Positions 1 through 44,450 of a DNA stretch of 64,000 nt are shown piece after piece. The notes under the pieces are model-generated. The model did not search any database and was not told the origin of the DNA. It was given only the letters and a program-made list of their open reading frames with translations. The translations under genes were made by a program, and so were the position numbers. Position 1 is the first letter of the stretch, and the number at the start of each line of letters is the position of its first letter. This DNA is from Misgurnus anguillicaudatus. Its lineage: Eukaryota > Chordata > Actinopteri > Cypriniformes > Cobitidae. The DNA lies in assembly GCF_027580225.2 (NCBI RefSeq), contig NC_073337.2:11018501-11082500 (forward strand), read 5' to 3'.

Positions 1-344
1 CTCAGATCTATCATTGATATACACGTGTTTGTGTGTGTCATCTGAATGTTTATACACAAACACACTTGAACATCATTATGCTGTCAGATGTGTTTGGTCA
101 ACAGAAAGCATCTTCACAGTGGAAACTGAAAATTACAGTCAGGGATCTTAAAAACTGAATCAATATCGCTAGAGACACAACACACATCTCTCTGTTTCTC
201 TGTGTGTGTGTGTTTCTGGTGTGTTGTGTTTTTTTCCATTGACATGAATGAATCTCTATTGAATCACCGCATGTGAGTTTGTGATTTTATAACTGAAGAA
301 GAGCTGGTTGTAAAAAGTGAGACTGATGAGAAAATGGATGCTTT

Positions 345-870
345 TCACTACATAGTATGGTTCGGTACGGCTCACGTTTGGGGGGTTTCCACGGTGTACA
401 GTACCCGGTTCTTCTTTGTTTAGTACCACCTCAGTTGAAATTCCAATAATGATACTAAAATGTGATGTATAAACACTGCAGATCACTGATTGGTCAGAGA
501 GACTCGTCATTGTACCAGTGTCATTGCTAAATGCAAGATTAGCTTTTCCTTGTGCGCCGTCAAGCAAACCAGGTGATGTTGTTGCCTTCATTTTGTTATA
601 TATGTATTGTAATATGTGTCAAGGCAAATACATCGACAATTTAGATTTTTGTCATAATTGTGCAGCTCCTGTGTTGTGTGTTTGTTTATTGGATGATGTC
701 ACAGCAGTAGAGGCGGCACAACTATAATGATAAGTCTATAATCCCGCCCACTTAGAAGCGGTACTAAACTGTCAGTGGAAAATCAAACCAAGCCAAAGTA
801 AAGCGAGCTGAGTCGCATTGTGACGAGCTTATAGTCGTACCATACAATGGAAAAGAGCTAGAAGTCATCT
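345..870. repeat. Probable palindromic element
   Basis: TAGTATGGTTCGGTACGGCTC at the left resembles the inverse of GAGCTTATAGTCGTACCATAC at the right, and GGGTTTCCAC..GTACAGTACC resembles the inverse of GGTACTAAACTGTCAGTGGAAA. Imperfect; no clear flanking duplication. Confidence 0.45.
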
Positions 871-3765
<2,895 letters not shown>

Positions 3766-4664
3766 GTGGCTTCACAATTGAGATCTTTCTTAAACACAAA
3801 TGGTCTTTTTGAACCTTTTCACCAGGATTTCGCTCTTCACATAGCTTTTCTTTGTGTGGTTAATGACATTCTTCTGTCCATGGATTCTAGGTTAATAAAC
3901 ATCCTGATTCTTCTCGATCTAAGCTCTGCATTTGACACAGTCTACTATGAAATACTCATCTCTTGCCTTTCTTTTTTTTTAAGAGCCACCCAAGAGTTTA
4001 TTAAACAGAAAAGCATTAACATATTGTATACCACGGGTCTGTTGAATGCTGTATTCTGATTGGCTGAGAAATGCTCCGTGGGTATGCATTAATTTCTTTC
4101 TTCTTTTTTGACATTTAACATTGCATTTCTTTTTATCTATTTTTTATTTCTGTTCATCTCTTGCCTTTCTGATATCAGTACTAGTTCAGGTCTTTCCTTG
4201 TTCACATCAGCTACAGAAAATATTATATCACCATACATGGGTATAAATCTGCCACTGCTCTGGTCTCACGGGGTGTTCCTCAAGGTTCAGTACTGGGTCC
4301 ACTTCTGTTTATATTTTTCCACTTGGTGACATCATACACATTCACAGATTTCAATTTCATTGCTATGCTGATGACATTCAAATCTACCATACCAGCTCTG
4401 ATAGGCTATCCCTGCCTGACTCACTTACTTCTTGTATCAGGGATATCAAGCATTGGATGTCCTTGATTTTTCTTAAACTAAGTAAAAACAAAACTGAAAT
4501 ATTTATAATTGGCTCTGTTACCATAGTCAAAAGGATGGACCTGTCCTTTGAAATTGATGGGGTTCATGTTGAGACTCATCTCTATCTTTTGCCTCTCATC
4601 GTTAAAAACTCTTTTTTTCCATCTTTGTAATATTGCACGTCTTCAAACTTCTCTCACTCTAGAT

Positions 4665-4847
4665 CAGGGGTGGGCAATTCCTGGTCCTGAGGGCCACAGC
4701 GCTGCAGAGCCCAGCTCCAACCCCAATCAAACACAGCTGAAAAATCTAATTGAAGACTTCAGGACTGTTTGGAAATGACATTCAGGTGTGTTCGATCTAG
4801 GCCGAAGCCAAACTCCGCAGGACTGTGGCCCTCGATGCCCACCCCTG
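4665..4847. mobile_element. hAT MITE with perfect 8-bp target duplication
   Basis: 183 bp, ends CAGGGGTGGGCAAT and its inverse, nearly a full palindrome. CTCTAGAT is duplicated at 4657-4664 and 4848-4855. Inserted in the LINE relic. Confidence 0.85.
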
Positions 4848-4989
4848 CTCTAGATGATGCCAGAATCTTAATTAATGCATTGATCACATCACTTCTGGAT
4901 TACTGCAATGCTCTTTTCCTTCCTAAAAAACTCATTGCAAGGTTACAGTATGTTCAAAACTCAGCAGCAAGCGTTCTCACCTCCAGAAG

Positions 4990-5240
4990 GAGATAATAAC
5001 GCCCCTTAATCTGCACTATCCAACCACGACACGTCATTTAGTGCAGAGATCAGCTCATTTCCATTTCATAGGACACACCCCAAAACGGCAAATTTTTGCT
5101 CACACCTACAAAGTGGCAATTATAACATGCTATAATAAATCTGTGGGGTATTTTCAGCAAAAACTTTACATATGTATTCTTGGGACACCAAATATTTATT
5201 TGACATATTAAAAAAGTCTTGCGAAATGTCCCCTTTAAGA
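4990..5240. repeat. Dispersed repeat, family A
   Basis: Shares long stretches (CGCCCCTTAATCTGCACTAT, ACATGCTATAATAAAT, GAAATGTCCCCTTTAAG) with 20390-21245 and 34370-34850 and partly with 35660-36180. Non-coding; class not clear. Confidence 0.7.
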
Positions 5241-6444
5241 TATTACTTCTAAAATTTAAGGTATTAAATTGTCTTGCGCCTCCATACCTGTCTGACCTAC
5301 TCTACTTTTACTTTCCTGGTTTTTGGTTGTCCACTGTAGGTGGTAGGTGATTTAGTGTACTCAGCTAAAAACGTATCTTTTCAATATGTATTGTGGACAA
5401 TGTGGCTAAATCTGGCCTTATGTGTTTGTATTGTGGATGTGGAGGTGCAGATTTGTATATCACTATGTGAAGCGACCTTGAGCTATGGAAAGGTGCTATA
5501 TAAATACTACTTCTTTTTCTTCTACTACGTCAGCATGTCACGTTAGTATCATGCGCTGTAGTCAGCTCGTGAATGCGCACTGAACGACCAAAGAGGAGAA
5601 CAAATTGTTGAATAAAATTGTTCGTTTTGTTTTCTTCATACTATTATTATTAAACTACTGATGGCACATGGACCTTTTTGAGGATGTCTTTTAATCAAAC
5701 TGCAGTCTATTGGACAGACACAAGCCTTCCGGTTTCATCATATATCTAAAAATGTGTTCAGAAAACAATGATGGTTTAGAACAACAGGGGGTTAGTGATT
5801 TATCATCAAATTGTCATTTTGTGGTGAACTAACCCTTTAAGATGATGAGACACATAAATTGAGTTTGTGTGTTAAGATAATTGTCATCACTTCTATCTTA
5901 TATTTCACGTATTTGAAGGCTCTGTTATCTCTCTATTTTCTCTTACAGTTGTATTGCATTTAGATTAAAGGAACAGTTTACCAAAAATTAAAAATCAGCC
6001 CATGTTTTACTCACGTTAATGCCATCTTAGGTGTATATGACTTCTTTTCTTTAGCTGAACACATTTAGAGTGATTTTAAATTATATCCTGACTCTTAGCC
6101 TTGTAATGGCATTGAATAGTGGCTGTTTAAAGGCCATCCATCAACAGAAAAATAAATCCATACAACTCCAGTGAATATATGTCTTCTGAAGCCTACTATA
6201 TTCTAATTACTGATCAATATGTTTTGTGTAGTGATGAAAGAACCAATGATAATCTTGTGTACTCACTGTGGACTTTATTTTTTAACTATACATGACTGGA
6301 CTGTACTGATGTGCATGACATCATCAGGTCATGTTTCCTATGAGATCATTGACACCAGAGTGATCAGTCACATGACATCTACAGCTCTGATGATTGGTTG
6401 AGAGTGCTGCAGTATGTGATGTCATCAGTCATAACTGTTGGATG

Positions 6445-6878
6445 CATAGATATGTATAAAGGCTAGATGTCTCGCCCGTGCTGCTGGCCAATTGAGTGGA
6501 ACGTCCGCATTTGGCGGCCATCCCACCACAGGGCGCTCGCTCACTCGTAGCATTGACTTTTAATGGTGCAGATACTTTTAAATGACCATAACTTGCTTAA
6601 TTTTCCACAGATTTTCAAACGGTTTGGTTTGTTATAAACTTCATAAATTTCATGAAACATGTTAAAGCATTCTGAATTATAGCTACGTCAATAACGATTG
6701 TAAGAAACCAAACCATTTGAAAATCGGTAGAAAATTGAGCAAGTTGTGGTAATTTAAAAGTACATGCATCATTAAATCATAATGCTACGAGTGAGCGAGG
6801 TGCCTGTGGTAAGATGGCCGCCAGGTGATGACGTTAGAGACTCCGTCGTAACACATCTAGCCTTTATACGTGTCTATG
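6445..6878. mobile_element. Palindromic MITE, family B, 8-bp target duplication
   Basis: 434 bp, ends CATAGATATGTATAAAGG and inverse. GTTGGATG is duplicated at 6437-6444 and 6879-6886. A second copy is at 44798-45278. Each half can pair with the other, including TTTCAAACGGTTTGG and its partner. Confidence 0.85.
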
Positions 6879-6946
6879 GTTGGATGCTTAAATGAAAATA
6901 ATTAGATGATGTTTTGATATCCAGATGCTTGTCTGTCTGTCTACAG

Positions 6947-29308
<22,362 letters not shown>

Positions 29309-31555
29309 ACGGCCACCGGGTGGCGCCAGAGAGGCCTGGATATATCCCATAATGCCTCTCAAATCCTGCACTCCTGTAACTGTCGTCCGACTGACGGACG
29401 CGAAAATGTTTCCTGTGGAAATCCGGATACCTGAGCACTTCAGAACACAAACATTATACTGACACGAGTTTACTGAATCCCAAACCACAGAGACACACAC
29501 ACAGCTGAGACTGAAATGTCTGTGTTTCTGTATCTGACTGGATGTTCAGCATAAAAGAATTCATTTGACATTGCTTATTTTTGTTTTTTAAGTGGATGAA
29601 ATAAAGTAAATGTTTGAAATGTGGTAATTGGATCTGATACCTAAATATCAGCAGTAATGAACACATTTAGAGATCCTGTTAAACCCGTCTGCTGCAGGGT
29701 TATCAAGCGACTGAACGCTTGACCAGCAGCCCGTTTTTTTTTTTTATTCATTCATTTCTTCATATGAAGTTAAGGAATTGTTCATTAAAGAGCTCTGAGC
29801 TGTGAACCGATACGGTCTAACATGAACCACAACATTAAACTTTGATTTGAAGTAAAAGTATTTGAAAATCAAAGAAAAAGTACAAGACTGGGACTGTCTT
29901 TATAAGACAAAGAGTTACACATGGCACCAATCATTCGAATGACATTGAATCAAAAACAGCACAATATTGAACTGTTAAATTAAAATAATTGATTATAAAC
30001 TTTAAAAAATTACCCTTTAAAAAATAGAGACGATAAATGGGATTTTTATTGTCCAATCTTGTGTCTTATGACACAGAAATTAAATGTGGGTTCAAACAAA
30101 TGATCTGGTTTCTGTTGATAAACAACCTGCATTACTTTAACAAATTAAATCATCCAAAAAATGATTATCGACTTTTACACACAGCCGTTGTCTTTAATAA
30201 AAACCTTTAACAGCATCTCTGGTGTAATGAGGTTAGACATAAGCTGAGACATCAAATCTAAACTAACCACACATAACTTCCTGCTTACAGAAGATTAATT
30301 CAGAAAGAAATGAAGGAACCGAATCTGTTTATCACTCATGATCTGCAGCTAAACAAAATTTAATCTGGTTAAATAAATGTTATTCTCCATTACCAGTAAA
30401 TGATGTGTTTCACCAATTTAATGTATTTATGGCCAATATCAGTTAGAACAATGAATTCATGAAAACATTGTGCTCAGAAATATCCTCATCTGACATAAAC
30501 GCAGTGATAGAATTAAGAGATTCATTATATACAATAATAATGTCCCATCATCAGATATGTGTTGAGTTTAAACTGAATGTTTATGTTGCTGATGATGTCA
30601 TCAATCACTCGAGCCAAAGTTCTGTCAAAGTTTAGATAAACTTCAACTTTTCTAGAAAGCCTTTCTACTAGAATCCATTCGGTCTGTTACGGGCAACCCA
30701 ACTTTGTTTGTCATTCAGCAGATTTATAATAAGAAATAAAAAGCAGTTTTTGTACAGATTTTGTAGTAAGTCTTTATATTGGTGTGTCCGAGTTGATTTA
30801 GGTTAAACAGAAGGTCAGACAGAACTGTTGAAATTAAACAACGTCTGTCCATAAACTATCATCTTTATTATTTAACAAGCATTTTGTTCTGGTTTTTTTT
30901 TGTGTGTGTAATGTTTGGGTTTTATCTGAAGGGTAAATCTCTCTATCTCTGACTGAGATCTTTCTGTATTATACTGTACTGAGACAACTCTATGGATTTG
31001 GGTTTAATCTACAGGGACCTTTGGAAAAGAACTATGTTTGAATAGTATCAGGTGAAGAACTGTTCAAAGCTCAACTTGTAATAAAAACAGATATTATACT
31101 GTGTACAGCGTGTGATTTTTTACATTAAGCATTGTTAATGTTTAGAGTTTATGACTGTTTATAGCAGTGTATAGACTGAATATTTGTCCAGTAAACAACA
31201 GTGAAACCTAACACATCCACAAGCATTTTATTTTTCAAATGAGAATTCACAATAAAGATGGCACCAATTAAGAAAAAGCAACATTAAACAATCAGCTTAA
31301 ATTGATTTCCTAATGCCCTTTTAACCTGTAAAAGTGCTGCTAATGTCAGCCACAAAAAATCTTTTCAGATATAGAGAAAATTATTAGTAAGGGTAAAAAT
31401 AGGATCTGAATTTATAATTATGAATGCTAAAATATTAAATATATTGAATTATAATTATTTATAAATAAAATTTATGTTTGTGTTTAAGTGTAATTTTAAT
31501 GTCTGTGTTTAAAAAACAATTATGTCAGCACGGATAAGTATTTGAACTACAAAGA
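29309..31555. other. grik2 3' UTR and intergenic sequence
   Basis: AT-rich. Contains the candidate polyadenylation signal at 29600. No splice-paired open frame or recognised transposon end was seen between 29650 and 31555. Confidence 0.55.
29600..29605 (+). promoter_or_regulatory. Candidate polyadenylation signal of grik2
   Basis: AATAAA about 290 nt after the stop codon. It is the first canonical signal downstream and would give a short 3' UTR. Brain transcripts often use more distal sites; another AATAAA lies near 31250. Confidence 0.5.
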
Positions 31556-31737
31556 GTTTCTGTCATATTTGTTTTTTCCTACTATGGAAGTCAATGGTTA
31601 TGGCAGCTGTGTGCTTACCATAATTCTCAAATATCTTTTTTGTTCATCAAAATAAAAAATTCATAGAGGTTTACAACACAATAAGGGTGAGTAAATGATG
31701 ACAAAAAAATCATTTTTGGGTGAACTATCCCTTTAAA
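31556..31737. mobile_element. Partial GATAGTTCAC-type MITE
   Basis: CCTACTATGGAAGTCAATGG and ATCATTTTTGGGTGAACTATCCCTTTAAA correspond to the right half of the palindrome at 12803-13193. Confidence 0.75.
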
Positions 31738-32139
31738 GGTGTTTATGCGTAAATGGCTATGATTGGTCAAACCTGCCCAGCACTGAGAAAACTAACATGT
31801 AGTCTGTTTTGACCAGACTGAGGTTTGACCATACAGGGTTAAATAAAACATTGTTTTTGTTATGTAAAAGGAAATTAGATGAATGGAATATAAAATCACA
31901 GAAAATGCAGAACATACTGTTGCTTTGCTGGAAATATAGGGAAGAAAGAATTATATTAATAGCAAAAGATAAGTCAGACAGGAAGAAAATGGAACCTTGA
32001 AAGTATTTTGGGAACAACAGGAGAAGGGGTTATGCTTATGTAGAATATCTGAAGAATATAGGGATGTATTATAGGATTTAGGTTATTTATAAAAATCACT
32101 ATTATTAAATATAAAGTAGATCATTTCCATGCTGAAGTA

Positions 32140-32790
32140 TCAGCCCGGCCGCCATCTTGGATGGTACTGGGTGTGACACTGCAGTGAAAGTTTTAACACA
32201 CTCAAAAGGCCAGCTGAGATATAGTGCCTCCAACCAAGCTAAAATGCAATGTCTTGAACTGTATTGTCAAAAATGGCAAGTTCATGGGGCCGTAACTTTA
32301 CAACGCTGCTGTAAATAAGTCTGGGGTTTGGCATGATGATAGACAGAAGCACTGGGTGTGACCCTGCAGTGAACGTTTCAACACATCCCCAAGGGTAGCT
32401 GAGACATAGCGCATCCAATTGGGCTGTATTGTCAAAAATGCCATGTTCATGGGACCATAACTGTAAAATGCTGGAGTAAATCTGTTTGGTTTTTGGCATG
32501 ATGATAGACAGGAACATTGGGCGTTACCCTGCAGTAGAAGTTTCAACGTACACCAAAGGGCAGCTGAGATATATAGCACCTCCAATTGGGTTAAAAATGC
32601 AATGTCTTGAACTGTATTTTCAAAAATTCCAAGTTTATGGGTCATAACTTTAAAAAGCTATTGTAAATAAGTCTGGGGTTTGTCATGGTGATGTATGTAA
32701 CCGTGCAGTGAAAGTTTCAACGCACCCCAAAGGGCAGCTGAGATATGCGCCTTCGACTGAGCTGACAATGCAATATGGGCCTTTGAAATT
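32140..32790. repeat. Tandem repeat, about 165-185 bp unit, four diverged copies
   Basis: The block CCCTGCAGTGAA(A/C)GTTTCAAC recurs at about 32177, 32362, 32527 and 32701. Each unit also holds GGGCAGCTGAGATAT and TTCATGGGGCCGTAACTTTA or variants. Intergenic between grik2 and naga. Open frames on the minus strand here are products of the repeat. Confidence 0.85.
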
Positions 32791-33659
32791 ATTTAAGAGT
32801 GCTATATAAGCTATAATTTGTATAATAAATGGACATTAAAAATGGAGTGTGTTGTCGTGTAATTATGTTTTGTAAAGTATAAAGTGCTCAAGTGTGCACA
32901 CATGCACAAGAAAATTAATCTAGTTTGTTACTTACAGACATACATACATAAACATGGGAAATAGTAACAAAAATATGTACTGCAGAATTAAAACAAATAA
33001 TATAAGAATCAAGTTAGAGAGAAATTTACAGATATGCTAAGTACTGTATATAAAACTGCATATAATGTACATTGAACAAATGTATTTACACAGTTAACCC
33101 TGTTAAACCCTAGTGTGTGATATTGCACTATAAAATATTACACTTTAAAATAGCAAGGTCGTAGCAAATGCTACTATAACTGCTTAAGGTGAAGATGTCT
33201 TGTGATCTCCACAGTTTCGAGCAGACAGCAGAGCAACCTCTCTTCTGTATGTAGATTCATCGCCTATATCTTGTTAAAACGACATAATATCTCGTTATAA
33301 CGACATAACTGAGTGAAAAAAAAATAATATGCATGTGGCAGCAACGCGTAGAGAGTTAAATCAGAGAATTATTATTTTTACCCACCTATGTAAATTAAAG
33401 CAGCTCGAGCAGCTAATCTCCATTCACACAAGCTGAAAATGTTACATTAATTGTCTGCGATATATATAATAATACGTGGGTTTTTAAAAGCAATAAAAAC
33501 GACAGTGTATGCACGCAGACGCGTGCATTATTTGCGCGTTTTTTTTTGTTTGTTTTTTTTGCATTTACACAAAACAATTACGCTATTACTAAAAAAGTGT
33601 ACCCCGAAACATTAAAATATATATCAACATTAATGTTTAACCGAAGTCTTGTATTTCTA
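32791..33659. other. Intergenic sequence upstream of naga
   Basis: AT-rich. Contains a TTAACCCTGTTAAACCC stretch near 33094 and a short ATATCTCGTTATAACGACAT repeat near 33288. No gene seen. Confidence 0.5.
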
Positions 33660-33824
33660 CGACTTAGTCAGCTGATGCTGCATCACATGACATGAAGTCA
33701 CATGACCGGCACACACCGCTGTTGTCATCGGCAGATCTGATCCTCTCGAGCCAATTCTACGCACACAACACCTGTGACATCTGATAGTGCAAACGGATTT
33801 AAAGCGGGAGAAGATCCGGCACCG
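33660..33824 (+). promoter_or_regulatory. naga promoter-proximal region and probable 5' UTR exon
   Basis: The stretch ends in a strong donor (ACCG|GTGAGT at 33825). A matching acceptor, TTTCAG, lies at 34954-34959, just before the naga start codon, so a non-coding first exon spliced to the ATG exon is likely. The transcription start is not visible. Two E-box-type sites lie at 33682-33691 and 33697-33706. Confidence 0.6.
33682..33706. promoter_or_regulatory. Tandem TCACATGAC boxes (MiT/TFE-type E-boxes)
   Basis: ATCACATGAC and GTCACATGAC start 15 bp apart. The second differs by one base from the CLEAR palindrome GTCACGTGAC bound by TFEB. Both contain TCATGTG, the M-box core of MITF-family factors, when read on the other strand. 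Their place just upstream of a lysosomal enzyme gene fits control by MiT/TFE factors (inference). Confidence 0.5.
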
Positions 33825-34369
33825 GTGAGTGAAAGTGTCATTATTGATCAAATCACAATCAGTCACGCGTGATTATAACATACACACAAACACACACATG
33901 TTTTGATCAACTATCGTTTTGTGTGTCTACGTGTGTCGTGTGATGTGTGTGCGCGTGTCTATACGGAAGTGAATATGCTGCAGAATTTTACCTTAATTTT
34001 GTTGTGATAGTAGTCTGTATAAAATAATAACTTGCAGTTGTGTGGTTTGTTGATAATATATGAGATCTCTTGTGTGATTATCAATGCAATAACAACTCTT
34101 TGGTACTGTAATTGTTACAATAAAACCATTGAGTCTTATAGGAATCTACTTTTTACTATAGTAAATCTGTCCTTCACACATTTGTCATGTTTCACTTGTT
34201 CATATTTCTTAAGTTACTCTATGCAGTGTTTTAATAAGAAGTGCATGTGCTGTTAAACTAGGAGTGGTTTCCCAGGCTTAGTTATATTAAGACATTTAAG
34301 TAGTTTACAAACATACCTTACAAAAAACCAATACTGGTGTGAAAGCAATGGCACTGATGTATGTTAAAG

Positions 34370-34850
34370 GGGACATCTGACTTTTCCATGTTTAAGTGCT
34401 ATAATTGGGTCCGCAGTGCTTCTATCAGCCTAGAAAATGTGAAAAAGAACAACCCAGTAACTTAGTTTTGGTAAACCATTCTCTGCAAGCATGTGAAAAA
34501 ATTATTGAAATTTGACTCCCCTTATGATGTCAGAAGGGGATCTTATTATAATAATACTGCCCCTTATTCTGCACTATCCAACCACAGCACTGTCATTTAG
34601 TGCAGAGGGATAAAGAGCAATAATTGACAGCACATTTGAGTTTTAATTTCAACAAACAACCATCATTGTGATCATTGTTTGTATTTCATCAGCTGATGTA
34701 CACTGGACACACCCAAAAAACGGCACATTTTTGCTCACACCTACAAAGTGGCAATTTTTACATGTTATAATAAATTATCTATATGGTGTTTTGAGCTAAA
34801 ACTTCACATACGTACTCTGGAAACACCAAAGATTTGTTTTACATCTTATT
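34370..34850. repeat. Family A repeat copy before the naga start exon
   Basis: Contains GTGCTATAATTGGGTCC, CCTAGAAAATGTGAAAAAG, GGGATCTTATTATAATAATACTGCCCC and CACACCTACAAAGTGGCAAT, as in 20390-21245. Lies in the naga 5' UTR intron. Confidence 0.75.
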
Positions 34851-34961
34851 TTACACCACATAGTGTAGTGAACTGTGAGATTTTTTTACGATCACTGTTT
34901 ATGTTTCTGAGTCTCTGTGTTTACGTCACAATACATTTGAATATATGTTTGTGTTTCAGAT

Positions 34962-41467
<6,506 letters not shown>

Positions 41468-41787
41468 CCTGTCCTGATTGGTTAATTTTTTGAATGTAAC
41501 ACCCATCAGACATGCATTATGAACTCAGGGACACCACATGCCTACAGTCACCACATTAAATGATGTGAAGTAAACAGAACATCACTGACTGTTTTATGAT
41601 TTACTTTTATATAATGATTGTTTGTAGTCAATGTGGTTTATTTTTATATCGATTAATGTTCGATAACAGCTGATGAATAGAACTTAAACTTTACTTTGAT
41701 TAAATATCTTGTTGTCGCTGAGTACTTTATAAAATCATGTTGTTAAAATCAACTCTCAGTGATGTGTACTGCTGTGTTTTAGGTCTA

Positions 41788-41793
41788 AATAAA
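41788..41793 (+). promoter_or_regulatory. Candidate polyadenylation signal of naga
   Basis: AATAAA 321 nt downstream of the naga stop codon, followed by a GT-rich stretch (CCAATGTGTGCTATTGTT) that suits a downstream element. Confidence 0.6.
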
Positions 41794-42794
41794 CCAATGT
41801 GTGCTATTGTTCACACTAAATTAAACTTTTATATGAAGTGATTCATTCTTTTTTCCACCAGAGGGCAGAACCGAGTCAGAGATTCTGTTTACTATCTGAC
41901 ATTATATCTACACACAAAGCACAAACATTGACACAATCATGTGATGGTCGTGTCTAGTAAGATAGCAAGTACTGTGTTTAACAAGACTTCATTTTGGCTT
42001 TCAAACAACCAGCTAGTTTATATTCTGTTCTTCTCATGAATCTCTTATCATGTATCGAGTTTGTTAAATGACCATTTCAATCATAATTGTCTTCATATTT
42101 TATCATTGTGTAACTGATGAGGTTTACTTGTGCAAAACTCTCTTCCGTTTGCTTGGAGCTCCAGATCAAGAGATTTCAAGCTAATCAGTGATTTCATGAT
42201 TGTCAAACTGAAACCAGTTGAGTCACTTCAATAGATTCTGATGTCTAAAAGAGTGCAGTGTCTGATATCTGAACACTGCTGAAGGAGAATCACAGTCCTG
42301 ATGGTCTCACTCATCGGTGACAGATGATGGGTGGTCAAAAGATCTCTTTTTCTCAACCATAACTGCTGCAGATTATCATTTGAGAGGGCTGGGGGCACCC
42401 AAACGTTTACCGCCCCAGTCTCTCTCGCTGAATCTGGCCTTTCTCGCTTTCTCTGATCCGTCACCATCAACAGATCACCCTTTAACTGTCACGCTTCTGT
42501 GTCCAGACCAGGATTTGAACCAGGATTCTCCACACAAGGAGAACGTGCTCATACCACTGGCATTCACATGGCTTTGTCTTCATTATTAACTTACAAATTA
42601 AAGAAACTGAAGCAAATCTTCCCTAAATTTCTTGAATGTTTTAATCTGATTGGCTGAGAAATGTTACATGGGTGTTGATTATTTTTCTGTAAACCACACA
42701 CTTAACCTGTCAAATGTCTTAAAAATAGGTACCAGCTTGGGTGTGCATTATTTTCGAACAATTCAATGGCCCATCATCAATATTCCTTACATGA

Positions 42795-43190
42795 AGTGAA
42801 TATATTTTAGATGCTTTCCAACAGGACTTGGCACCTGCACACAGTGCTAAAGCTACCAGTACCTGGTTTAAGGATCATGGTATCCAAGTTCTCAATCGGC
42901 CAGCAAACTTGCCTGACCTTTACCACATAGTAAATCTATGGGGTACTGTAAGGAGGAAGATGCGATATGCCAGAGCCAACAAAGCAGAAGACTTGAAGGC
43001 CACTATCAGAGCAATCTGGGCTCTCATAACAACTGAGCAGTGCCACAGACTGATCGACTGCATGCCACGCTGCAGTAATTCAGGCAAAAGAAGCCCCAAC
43101 TAAGTATTTACTGCTGTACATGCTCATACTTTTCAGTTGGCCAAGATTTCTAAAAATCCTTTCTTTGTATTGGTCTTAAATAATTTTCAA
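42795..43190 (+). pseudogene. 3' fragment of a Tc1 transposase
   Basis: Encodes LAPAHSAKATSTWFKDHGIQV... to CHRLIDCMP, the C-terminal third of a Tc1 transposase. The catalytic SPDLNPIE motif reads LPDLYHIV, so the Glu is lost. No terminal repeats were found. Dead copy of a family different from the one at 49280. Confidence 0.8.
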
Positions 43191-43262
43191 ATTTTCTGAG
43201 ATAGTGAATTTGGGATTTTCCTTTTCAAATTTATATCAGTCTGTGTGTAATGAATGAATATA

Positions 43263-44450
43263 ATAGGGGAGACCGGGGCTGGTTGTCTCACGGGTTGGTT
43301 GTCACACTGCTTATTCCAGACATACTACATGGCGCTGTGGTACAATTTTGATATCAATTTGTTAGCCTTTAATAGCTTACTCATTTGCACTTGAAATTTT
43401 GCTGAGCAGACAGAAAACAATGATGTTAGGAGACAATTTTTTATTTTTATGGGTCAGAGTAAATTTTTATGTTGGTGGTGTTTTTGTGTTGAGATCTTGT
43501 ATGATATTAGTCATTCAAAAACAAAACACTCATTAAAAAGCCAAAAGTAGTAGCTTTATTTTGAATCATCTTTTAGCGATCAAGTTAAAGTTGTGTGGCA
43601 GCTAGCTTATCATGTTTGTCAAGAAGTCAGTTGGGGATGGTTGTCACATAGCTTGCGGGGTTGGTTGTCACATAAGAATATTGGACATGTAGACCTTTTA
43701 AGACTGTTTGTCTGTTTGTTTGTTTGTTTTTGTTGGCTGATAAAATAAAATAAATAAAACATTAAATAAAGAGGTTTTACTAAAAATTATTTCATTTTAT
43801 TTCTCAACACAGTAGACAATGGGCTTTATGCCCAGCTGCACTTCGGCCAGCTTCTTGTTGCCTGTCTGCCATTGTTGGACGGGCTGATTAATCCAGGTGT
43901 GCCTGACCTCAGTAGTCACAACAACAATAATCAGACACACCTGGATTAATCAGTTTGTCCAATAATGGCAGACAGGAAACAAGGAGCTGGCTGAAGTTCA
44001 TAGTGCAGCTGGGCATAAAGCCTATTCAAGTAACTGATTACCCACTTTAATCCCATTGTTTAAACATAAGGGGCATTAATAACAACTTTCATAGGGGTGG
44101 GTTCATATTAAAACTTATTTGCAGTTTCTAGCTTAAAAAAAAAAAGTTACACATTATCTTTTCAGATCCCAATTTATCACTGAAATCCTATTGAACCTCT
44201 ATAGGGACAACCAACCCCATACCCTGTGACAACCAACCCCGTGATGGGGTTGTTTGTCACATTGTGTCCGAATGTCTTTGATGGTTAATTACTTCCTGTT
44301 ACAATACAATCGAAAAGTAAAAAGTATACACATTTAAAGCCAAGACTCCAAAGTTTCATTTCATGTAGGAATGACTGCTGAAAGATTTTTTGAAGATGAG
44401 CAATTCATGCATGAGTAAAAATTGTGACAACCAACCCCGGTCTCCCCTAT
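43263..44450. mobile_element. Long-ended transposable element with TTGGTTGTCAC repeats
   Basis: Ends ATAGGGGAGACCGGGG and its exact inverse. Inside, GGTTGGTTGTCAC or its complement recurs at about 43294, 43637, 43661, 44207, 44226 and 44424. It is split by a near-perfect palindrome at 43818-44027. No coding sequence was recognised. Located between naga and ptpro. Confidence 0.75.
43818..44027. mobile_element. 210-bp hairpin MITE
   Basis: CAATGGGCTTTATGCCCAGC pairs with GCTGGGCATAAAGCCTATTC. The arms of about 95 bp include CTGTCTGCCATTGTTGGAC and CAGGTGTGCCTGA with their inverse copies. Nested in the element 43263-44450. Confidence 0.85.

Larger units (their letters stand above)
3766..5517 (+). 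mobile_element. Decayed L2/CR1-type LINE, reverse transcriptase and 3' end
   Basis: Scattered reverse-transcriptase motifs in several frames: LLDLSSAFDTV near 3910, SHGVPQGSVLGPLLF equivalent near 4264-4310, and a YADD-type CYADDIQ equivalent near 4355-4380. The 3' end reads CCTTGAGCTATGGAAAGGTGCTATATAAA near 5475, typical of L2 tails. The element is interrupted by a hAT MITE (4665-4847) and another repeat (about 4990-5240). Confidence 0.75.

Noticed and set aside
32239..32645. Open frames of 92 and 115 codons, - strand
   Set aside because: Produced by the 165-185 bp tandem repeat; related frames shift between units.
42480..42545. tRNA-like B box on the minus strand (GGTTCAAATCCTGG)
   Set aside because: Isolated fragment, probably a SINE remnant; no full structure.
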